NCBI RefSeq assembly: GCF_001447195.1
Contig: NZ_LFRI01000284.1
Location: 1 to 64,000, forward strand
DNA: 64,000 bases
From: Aquabacterium parvum
GTDB lineage: Bacteria > Pseudomonadota > Gammaproteobacteria > Burkholderiales > Burkholderiaceae_C
Direction of reading: 5' to 3'
How positions within the stretch are numbered: the first letter of the stretch is position 1; each line of letters opens with the position of its first letter. Of this stretch, positions 57,511-64,000 are shown piece by piece. Under the pieces are notes generated by a model that was not told the DNA's origin, did not search any database, and worked only from the letters and a program-made list of their open reading frames with translations. A program made the translations under genes and the position numbers.

Positions 57511-58887
57511 TCAGCGCAACAGCTGCCACGCCAGGCCCGCCAGGCCCGACGCCAGCACGACCGGGATCACGCCCACCTTGAATCGAAACAGGGCCAGCGC
57601 CGCCCCGGCCCCGATGGCCGCAGCGGCCCACTCGAAGCCGCCAGCAAAACCCTGTGGCCACAGCACGTGGTACGCGAAGAACACCGCCAGGTTGACGATC
57701 ACGCCCACCACCGCAGCGGTGATGCCCGTCAGCGGCGCGGTGAAGCCCAGCTTGCCGTGGGTGGACTCGATGAACGGGGCCCCCAGGAAGATGAAGCAGA
57801 ACGAAGGCAGGAAGGTGAAACAGGTGACGACACCCGCCGCCACAACGCCCGCCAGAGGCAAGGCCTCGGGCCCGAACAGCGCCTTCGTCCAGCCGCCCAC
57901 AAAGCCCACGTAAGACACCACCATGATCAGCGGTCCCGGCGTGGTCTCGCCCAAGGCCAGGCCATCGATCATCTGCGCAGGCGTGAGCCACTGGAAATGC
58001 TCGACCGCCCCCTGGTAGACATAGGGCAGCACCGCGTACGCGCCACCAAAGGTCAGCAGCGCCGCCTTGGTGAAAAACCACGCCATCTGCGTGAGCACGG
58101 CGTCCCAGCCCAGCAGCAGCGTCAGCCCGCCGATGCCCGCGGCCCACAAGGCCAGGCACACCACCAGCACGCGCCAGAAATGCCCCCAGGTGAAGCGGGC
58201 ATGGGCCGGTGTGGGCGTGTGGTCGTCGATGACCGCGGGGCCCTGAGAGGCGCTCGCCGCGCCATGCCCGCCACCCACCATGAACCGCTCAGGCGCCATG
58301 CGCCCGCCGATGAACCCGACCACGCCCGCCATCAGCACGATCAGCGGAAACGGCAGGCCCAGCGCGAAGATGGCCACGAAGGCCGCCACCGCGATGCCCC
58401 ACAACCAGCCGTTCTTGAGCGCCCGCGAGCCGATGCGCACCGCCGCCGAGACCACGATGGCCGTGACCGCCGGCTTGATGCCGTACAGCACACCCGCCAC
58501 CGCCGGCACTTGCCCCCACGCCAGGTACACCCACGACAGCGCGATCAGGATGAACAGCGAGGGCAGCACGAACAGCCCGCCCGCCACGATGCCGCCCCAG
58601 GTGCGGTGCATGAGCCAGCCGATGTAGGTGGCCAGCTGCTGCGCCTCGGGGCCCGGCAGCACCATGCAGTAGTTCAGCGCGTGCAAAAAGCGCCGTTCCG
58701 AGATCCAGCGTTTGCGCTCGACCAGGTCTTCGTGCATGAGCGCGATCTGGCCGGCCGGGCCGCCGAAGCTGAGGAAACCCAGGCGCAGCCAGTACAGGAA
58801 GGCTTGCCAGAAGGTGGGTGGGGTGGGTTCGGTGATGGGCTTCGGGGTGGTCACGGCGTTCTCACAGCATCGATCCAGGCTGCGCAT
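57511..58887 (-). CDS. chrA: Chromate transporter ChrA, long type
   Basis: A 458-residue two-domain CHR transporter with duplicated halves: each half has FGGPAGQIALMHEDLVERKR- or FGGAYAVLPYVYQGAVEHF-type motifs and a PGPEAQQLATYIGW or TTPGPLIMVVSYVGF motif. It exports chromate. The start at 58887 fits family length; the frame opens at 59142. Convergent with czcA, forming one metal-resistance region. Confidence 0.92.
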   Translation of the reverse strand: MRSLDRCCENAVTTPKPITEPTPPTFWQAFLYWLRLGFLSFGGPAGQIALMHEDLVERKRWISERRFLHALNYCMVLPGPEAQQLATYIGWLMHRTWGGIVAGGLFVLPSLFILIALSWVYLAWGQVPAVAGVLYGIKPAVTAIVVSAAVRIGSRALKNGWLWGIAVAAFVAIFALGLPFPLIVLMAGVVGFIGGRMAPERFMVGGGHGAASASQGPAVIDDHTPTPAHARFTWGHFWRVLVVCLALWAAGIGGLTLLLGWDAVLTQMAWFFTKAALLTFGGAYAVLPYVYQGAVEHFQWLTPAQMIDGLALGETTPGPLIMVVSYVGFVGGWTKALFGPEALPLAGVVAAGVVTCFTFLPSFCFIFLGAPFIESTHGKLGFTAPLTGITAAVVGVIVNLAVFFAYHVLWPQGFAGGFEWAAAAIGAGAALALFRFKVGVIPVVLASGLAGLAWQLLR

Positions 58888-58933
58888 TGTGCGCGCGCGA
58901 GGCCTTGCCCAAGCTGCGGTACGCTCCCGGGCC

Positions 58934-59677
58934 ATGCCCTCACCTTTGCGCGCCCGCCCAACCCACTGCCTGACCGGCGGCGCGGGCTGGCTGCTGGGCT
59001 GGCTGGCCGCCTGCGCGCTGGACGGCATCGCCGACCTGGGCAACCAGGCCCTGCCGCTGGTGCTGGCGGCGGCCTTTGCCAGCCTCTGGTGGCCTGCCTG
59101 GCTGGCCACCCTGGCCTGCGTGGTGTCGGTTCTGGCGTTCAACTGGCTGTTCGTGCTGCCACTCGGCAGCTTTCATGTCTCGCTGGAGCGCGACTGGGAG
59201 TCCCTCGAAGAAATCGTGGGCGCGGTGTTGCGGCGCGTGCGCGCCCGCGACCCAGGCCGCCGCGTGCAAGCCCGCATCGCGCCCGGCCTGCCCCTGCTGC
59301 ATTGCGACGCCGTGCTGATGGTGCAACTGCTGGAGAACCTCATCGACAACGCCCTGAAGTACGCCCCGACCGAGCAGGCCATCGAGGTCAAGGGGCGGCT
59401 GCACGATCAGCGCGTGTGCCTGGCCGTGCGCGACCACGGCCCCGGCATCCCGGTGCAAGAACGCCATCGCCTGAGCCAGGCCTTCGAGCGCGGCGATGCC
59501 GGGCGTCGCTCAGGCTCGCGGGGCGCAGGCCTGGGGCTGGCGCTGTGCCAGGCGATCGCCCGGGCCCATGGCGCCACCTTCATCCTGCGCGAACGCGACC
59601 AGGGCGGCTGCCACGCCGAGGTGTGCTTTCCGCTGACGACCGCCCCGCGCATCGACGACGAGGAGGCCACGGCATGA
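58934..59677 (+). CDS. KdpD-like sensor lacking the phospho-acceptor region
   Basis: 247 residues. Residues 12-80 are membrane segments like the DUF4118 part of KdpD (VSVLAFNWLFVLPLGSFHVS). From residue 88 (59195) the sequence resumes at the linker just before the ATP-binding domain (WESLEEIVGAVLRRV), with N-box ENLIDNALKYAP (134-145), RDHGPGIP and GAGLGLALCQAIARAHG. The GAF and HisKA H-box between them are absent, as are the N-terminal KdpD and USP domains. It cannot autophosphorylate in the classical way. Overlaps kdpE by 4 bp. Confidence 0.85.
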   Translation: MPSPLRARPTHCLTGGAGWLLGWLAACALDGIADLGNQALPLVLAAAFASLWWPAWLATLACVVSVLAFNWLFVLPLGSFHVSLERDWESLEEIVGAVLRRVRARDPGRRVQARIAPGLPLLHCDAVLMVQLLENLIDNALKYAPTEQAIEVKGRLHDQRVCLAVRDHGPGIPVQERHRLSQAFERGDAGRRSGSRGAGLGLALCQAIARAHGATFILRERDQGGCHAEVCFPLTTAPRIDDEEATA

Positions 59678-60369
59678 GCGTGCGCGTGCTGCTGGTGGAA
59701 GATGACAAGGAACTGCGCACCACCTTGCGCGAGGTCATGCAGGTCGAGGGCCACGAGGTGGCCGTGGCCTCCAGCCTGGCCGATGCACGGGCGCAACTGC
59801 GGCACGCAACGCGCCCCACGCCCTTCGACCTGATCGTGCTGGACCTGGGCCTGCCAGACGGTGAAGGCCGCGACCTGCTGGCCGAGGTGCGCGCACAAGG
59901 CAGCTGTCCCGTGCTGGTGATCTCGGCGCGGCACGACGACGGCCAGAAGATCGCCCTGCTCGACGAAGGCGCCGACGACTACCTCGTCAAGCCCTTTGCC
60001 GCTGGCGAGCTGCTGGCGCGCATGCGGGTGGCCTTGCGGCACCGGGGGCAGACCATCCAGGCCGCCATCACCCGCTACAGCCGCCGAGGCATCGATGTGG
60101 ACCTGACTCGTCGCACCGTGTTGCGCGAGGCCCCCCCCGTGCACCTGACGCCCAACGAGTTCAAGCTGCTCGCCAGGCTGGTGCGCAGCACCGGGCAGGT
60201 CGTCACCCATCGACAGTTGCTGTCCGATGTGTGGGGCCCCGAGCACACCGCCGACACCCACTACCTGCGCCTGTACATGGGCCAGTTGCGCGCCAAGCTG
60301 GAAGCCGACCCGGCCGAGCCGCAGTTGCTGCTGACAGAGACCGGCGTGGGCTACCGGCTGGCCGATTGA
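59674..60369 (+). CDS. kdpE: KdpE-like OmpR-family response regulator
   Basis: A 231-residue response regulator: receiver domain 1-120 with acidic pocket VEDD, phospho-acceptor Asp in LIVLDLGLPDGEG and Lys in DYLVKPF; OmpR winged helix 135-230 (LTPNEFKLLARLVRSTGQVV, ETGVGYRLAD). GAGGAGG precedes the ATG. Partner sensor overlaps upstream but lacks its histidine, so phosphate may come from another kinase or acetyl phosphate. kup follows after 60 bp. Confidence 0.9.
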   Translation: MSVRVLLVEDDKELRTTLREVMQVEGHEVAVASSLADARAQLRHATRPTPFDLIVLDLGLPDGEGRDLLAEVRAQGSCPVLVISARHDDGQKIALLDEGADDYLVKPFAAGELLARMRVALRHRGQTIQAAITRYSRRGIDVDLTRRTVLREAPPVHLTPNEFKLLARLVRSTGQVVTHRQLLSDVWGPEHTADTHYLRLYMGQLRAKLEADPAEPQLLLTETGVGYRLAD

Positions 60370-60429
60370 GCCCCGACCCGCGCATCCTTATGCTTTCCTG
60401 ACGCGGTCTTGCGCAGACTGGGTGCCAGC

Positions 60430-62358
60430 ATGACTCCAGCATGGCCACCCATGACCCCCAACGACCCCACCACCCCATCCGCTCACGACGGCCCCAACAA
60501 GCAAGGCCTCGCCGCCCTCACCCTGGGTGCCATCGGCGTCGTCTACGGGGACATCGGCACCAGCCCGCTCTACACCGTCAAAGAGGTCTTCGCGCCGCAC
60601 ACCGGTGTGCCGCTCGACCACCTCCACCTGATCGGCGCCATCGCCACCATCTTCTGGGCGCTGATGCTGGTCGTCACGCTCAAATACGTGATCCTGATCC
60701 TGCGCGCCGACAACCACGGCGAAGGCGGCGGCCTGGCGCTCACGGCGCTGGCAGCCGCGGCCGTGAAGGACCGCCCACGCTTGCGGCAGGCACTGCTTCT
60801 GCTGGGCGTCTTCGGTGCCACGCTGTTCTATGGCGACAGCGTCATCACCCCGGCGATCTCGGTGCTGGGCGCCATGGAAGGCCTGCAGGTCATCGCCCCC
60901 GGGCTGGAGAGCCTGGTGCTGCCCGCGTCCGTGCTCATCCTCATCGGGCTGTTCATGGTGCAGCGATTTGGCACGGGCTTCGTGGGCCGCTTCTTCGGGC
61001 CCGTGATCGTGTTGTGGTTCGTCACGCTCGGGGCCGTGGGCCTGTGGTACATCTCGCAGCAGCCGGCCATCCTGGCCGCGCTCAACCCGCTGCACGCCTG
61101 GGCCTTCGTCACCGACCGGGGTTGGCAGTTGCTGGCCACGCTGGGCGCCATCGTGCTGGCGTTGACCGGCGCCGAGGCGCTCTACGCCGACATGGGCCAC
61201 TTCGGCAAGCGACCCATTCAACTGGCCTGGACGACGCTGGTGCTGCCCGGCCTGGCTCTGAACTACATGGGCCAGGGTGCGCTGCTGATGGGCGATCCAA
61301 GCGCCATCGAGAAACCCTTCTACCGGCTCTTCCCCGACTCGTGGCTGGTGCCCGCACTGGTGCTGGCCTCGCTGGCGGCCATCATCGCCTCGCAGGCCGT
61401 GATCTCGGGCGCCTATTCGATGACCAAGCAAGCCATCCAGCTCGGCTTTTTGCCACGCATGGCCATCCGCTACACCTCGGCGCGCGAGGTGGGCCAGATC
61501 TACATCCCGGCGGTCAACTGGGCGCTGCTGCTGGCCGTCATCGCCGCCGTGCTGCATTTCGAGACTTCCTCGGCGCTGGCCTCGGCCTACGGCATCGCCG
61601 TCACGCTGACGATGATGATCACCACGGTGTTGACCTACTTCGTGGTGCGCAACGCCTGGAAGCTGCCCCTGCCCGTGGCCATCGGCGCCACCGCCTTCTT
61701 CCTGTCGGTGGATGCGCTGCTGGTGGCCGGCTGCGCGGTGAAGTTTTTCGACGGCGGCTGGTTCCCCCTGGCGCTCGGCGGCATGTTGTTCGTGGGCATG
61801 AGCACCTGGGCACGCGGCCGCCAGCTGCTGCTCGAGAGCATCCACCGCGATGGCCTGGCGCTGCAGCCCTTCATCGACACCCTGGACCCGCGCAGCGTGA
61901 ACCGCAGCACCCGCACCGCCGTCTACCCCGTGGCCGACCCGTCCACCGTGCCCCAGGCCCTGCTGCACAACCTCAAGCACAACCAGGTTCTGCATGAACG
62001 CAACGTCGTGCTCACCGTGCGCTTTCACGACGTGCCCTGGGTGCCCACGAGCGAGCGCATCGAGGTGCAGCCGCTGTCGCGCAGCTTCTGGCAGGTGACG
62101 CTGCACTACGGCTTCATGAACACGCCCGACGTGCCCCAGGCGCTGACGCTGGCCGAATCCCACGGGCTGAAGATCCCGACCTTCGAGACCACCTTCTTCC
62201 TGAGCCGCGAGAGCGTGGTGCCCACGCCAGGCGCCGGCATGGCCAACTGGCGCGAAACCCTGTTCGCCGCCATGAGCCGCAACGCGGGTGGGGTGGTCGA
62301 CTTCTTCAGGCTGCCGGACAACGCCGTGGTGGAGCTGGGCACTCGGGTGCAGATCTGA
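60430..62358 (+). CDS. kup: Kup low-affinity potassium transporter
   Basis: A 642-residue KUP/HAK-family potassium symporter with 12 membrane segments and a cytoplasmic C-terminal domain. Signatures: [20 protein letters not shown] at the N-terminus, [31 protein letters not shown] and [15 protein letters not shown]. Starts at 60430 and 60451 are both possible. It lies directly after kdpE, suggesting potassium-responsive control. Its 3' end overlaps the convergent GGDEF gene by 53 bp. Confidence 0.95.
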   Translation: MTPAWPPMTPNDPTTPSAHDGPNKQGLAALTLGAIGVVYGDIGTSPLYTVKEVFAPHTGVPLDHLHLIGAIATIFWALMLVVTLKYVILILRADNHGEGGGLALTALAAAAVKDRPRLRQALLLLGVFGATLFYGDSVITPAISVLGAMEGLQVIAPGLESLVLPASVLILIGLFMVQRFGTGFVGRFFGPVIVLWFVTLGAVGLWYISQQPAILAALNPLHAWAFVTDRGWQLLATLGAIVLALTGAEALYADMGHFGKRPIQLAWTTLVLPGLALNYMGQGALLMGDPSAIEKPFYRLFPDSWLVPALVLASLAAIIASQAVISGAYSMTKQAIQLGFLPRMAIRYTSAREVGQIYIPAVNWALLLAVIAAVLHFETSSALASAYGIAVTLTMMITTVLTYFVVRNAWKLPLPVAIGATAFFLSVDALLVAGCAVKFFDGGWFPLALGGMLFVGMSTWARGRQLLLESIHRDGLALQPFIDTLDPRSVNRSTRTAVYPVADPSTVPQALLHNLKHNQVLHERNVVLTVRFHDVPWVPTSERIEVQPLSRSFWQVTLHYGFMNTPDVPQALTLAESHGLKIPTFETTFFLSRESVVPTPGAGMANWRETLFAAMSRNAGGVVDFFRLPDNAVVELGTRVQI

Positions 62359-63883
62359 GCGACTCGCGCTCTGCCACCAGAGCGCCATCTTCACCGCCAA
62401 TCATTGAGGCATGCACCACCCCGTTCTTGCCCCGCTGCTTGGCCAGGTACATGGCCTCGTCGGCCCGCTGGGTGAGCTCTGCATCGGTCTGCCCGTCTTG
62501 AGGGCACCGGGCCACGCCGATGCTGGCGGTCACGGCCGCAGGCGAGCCATCGAGCTCATAGGGCTGCCCGATCGAGGCAACCAATCGGCAGGCCAGCAGG
62601 TCGACGTCATCGCTGGCCTGCCCGATGTGAGCCAGCACCACGAACTCGTCACCGCCCAGGCGAGCAACGAAGTCCCCCTGGCGCACGGCGCGGCTCAATC
62701 GCTGCGCCACCTGCGTCAGCAGCAGGTCACCCGCCTGGTGGCCCAGCACATCGTTGACCTTCTTGAAGCCGTCCAGGTCCAGCAGCATCAGCGCGAAAGG
62801 CTCTCCCCTCTCACGCCATGCCGCAGACATCTCCGCCAGCCGGCGACCGAAGTGCGCACGGTTGGGCAAGGACGTCAGGCTGTCGTGGTAGGCCATGTGT
62901 TCGATCCGCCGCGCGTTCTCGGCACGTTCGGCTTGCTCCCGCTCGCGCAAGACCTGGACCTTGCGCGTGAGCACGCTCAGCGCCAGGGCCAGCCCGAGCA
63001 CCACCACGGTGATGCCCACGCTGCGCACGTTGCGCGCATGGGCCTCGGCGCGCACATCCTGGAGCCGTTCGCCTTCGCTCAAGGCCACGACCACGGCCAG
63101 CGGGAACCCATACAGCGGGCGCGAGCCAATGTAGCGGGGCTCGCGGCCCCAAGGGGTCGGGCGCAGGGCAGCCTCGCCGACCTCCGCCTCGTCTTGGGGC
63201 AGGACCTGCGAGAAGTCCACCTTGGCGCCGGACGCGACCTGTTCCCCCGTTCTCATCGCCCGCACAACGCCATCCTGGCCGATCACGGCCAGCACCCCCG
63301 CGTTGCCAAACCGCTGGGTGTCGTGGTCGCTGACCAGGTAGCTGACCGGCATGGTGATCACCACGATCTCGCTGCCATCGCCATCGTCCACCCTTCGGCT
63401 GATGTCCATGACCGCCTCGCCCCCACCGGCGGGCTGGTAGGGCCGGCTGACGAACAGCTCCGAAAAGGCGGCATGGTGCGCCAGCAGTTCGCCCGACACC
63501 GACTCGCCCGCCCCGTCCGATCGGGAGCTCGCCAACACCCGGCCCTGGCTGTCGACCAGCCGCGTCGTGAAGAGCAACTTGGGCAGCAGCAGGTTCTGAG
63601 CGTGCAACTCGGCGAAATCGCCCCCCTTGCCGGCAAAGCGGCGCGCGTAAGCGATCAGCTTGAGGTTCTGGTTGATTTCGTTGAGGGCGCGAAGGGTCTG
63701 GGCCTCGTAGGTGTCGACGAGGCGCTCGGTGGCCAGCAGGGACGTCTCGTGCGCGCGCTTTTCCTCGGTGCGGGACGTGTTGAATGTCACGCCCCACATG
63801 AGTGCCAGAGCGACCAACGCGGCAACCGGCACGAGCACATGGGGTGCCGCCAGCCAGCGCAACGCGTGACGCAAAGGGTTCAT
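62306..63883 (-). CDS. Membrane diguanylate cyclase (GGDEF)
   Basis: 525 residues: N-terminal membrane segment (about 14-32), a periplasmic dCache-like sensor region (about 35-275, with paired PAS-like folds), a second membrane segment (about 282-305) and a GGDEF domain (about 330-500) with intact RLGGDEF and [11 protein letters not shown]. It should make cyclic di-GMP in response to an external signal. The start at 63883 is preferred over 63937. The gene tail overlaps kup. Confidence 0.92.
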   Translation of the reverse strand: MNPLRHALRWLAAPHVLVPVAALVALALMWGVTFNTSRTEEKRAHETSLLATERLVDTYEAQTLRALNEINQNLKLIAYARRFAGKGGDFAELHAQNLLLPKLLFTTRLVDSQGRVLASSRSDGAGESVSGELLAHHAAFSELFVSRPYQPAGGGEAVMDISRRVDDGDGSEIVVITMPVSYLVSDHDTQRFGNAGVLAVIGQDGVVRAMRTGEQVASGAKVDFSQVLPQDEAEVGEAALRPTPWGREPRYIGSRPLYGFPLAVVVALSEGERLQDVRAEAHARNVRSVGITVVVLGLALALSVLTRKVQVLREREQAERAENARRIEHMAYHDSLTSLPNRAHFGRRLAEMSAAWRERGEPFALMLLDLDGFKKVNDVLGHQAGDLLLTQVAQRLSRAVRQGDFVARLGGDEFVVLAHIGQASDDVDLLACRLVASIGQPYELDGSPAAVTASIGVARCPQDGQTDAELTQRADEAMYLAKQRGKNGVVHASMIGGEDGALVAERESLRSAPECPAPPRRCPAA

Positions 63884-64000
63884 CGGTCCATCCTGCAGGT
63901 CGAGGTATCGTTTGGGTAATCGGCCAAAACCCTGCATTCTTGAGCCTGGCGCTGCCGAGCCGGCCAGCGCTACAGTTCACCACCCAACAGCCGATGACCC

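Noticed and set aside
57481..59673. Very long plus-strand frame leading into kdpE
   Set aside because: It is an Arg/Gln/His-rich shadow of chrA and of the sensor gene; only the part from 59674 is a real protein.

Overview
The window reads as a chromosomal segment of a high-GC betaproteobacterium of the order Burkholderiales. I infer this from several things: the cell-shape block mreB-mreC-mreD-mrdA-rodA lies head-to-head with gatCAB; there is a free-standing, longer second copy of translation initiation factor IF-1; PEP-CTERM (exosortase) surface proteins are present; and the metal genes are of CzcI/HME-RND type. Nothing was searched, so the genus stays open. No rRNA, tRNA, CRISPR array, insertion sequence or prophage was recognised.

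Layout. 1-2.9 kb: a minus-strand cassette that looks visibly less GC-rich than the rest, with a LuxR-type regulator and four small proteins I cannot name (one lipoprotein-like, one exported, one with a papain-like Cys/His pattern, one very acidic). 3-9.9 kb: EamA exporter, RlpA, an orphan PcaC-PcaD fusion, Rep helicase, an intergenic region with a strong minus-strand terminator and a candidate sRNA, OsmC, Coq7. 10-19.6 kb: elongasome genes (minus) and GatCAB (plus). 19.7-32.4 kb: a membrane-AraC fusion with a DUF2834 partner, PyrE, exonuclease III, a lone P-loop ATPase behind an AT-rich promoter, pirin and OsmC, IF-1 with a TTG start, several membrane proteins, a TetR regulator and a MipA-like porin.

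32.5-44.1 kb is the most distinctive part: a run of metal and cofactor acquisition loci. NikR is followed by a TonB-dependent receptor with a NikR-like 27-bp palindrome in its promoter. Next comes a copper locus: DUF2946 protein, two PEP-CTERM proteins, an OprC-like receptor with a CxxxM motif, and a PCuAC chaperone with a His tail. Last, on the other strand, a cobalamin riboswitch controls an unusual double PEP-CTERM protein (two complete exosortase substrates fused in frame, the second a DUF4465 domain) overlapped by a BtuB-like receptor. In two of the three loci exosortase-anchored proteins sit beside the outer-membrane receptor. I propose that they act as surface capture partners, comparable in role to the surface lipoproteins that partner TonB-dependent receptors in Bacteroidetes.

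44.1-51.1 kb: glycerol catabolism (glpD with a lipase; glpR-glpK) around repeated TTCGTT operator sites, a chalcone-isomerase-like protein, and an AraC regulator with 20/21-bp-spaced direct repeats at its start. 51.1-58.9 kb: heavy-metal efflux (czcI, czcC, czcB, czcA) and chromate transport; czcI and czcC each carry a frameshift. 58.9-63.9 kb: a KdpD-like protein that has lost the phospho-acceptor histidine region, KdpE, the Kup potassium transporter, and a membrane diguanylate cyclase whose 3' end overlaps kup.
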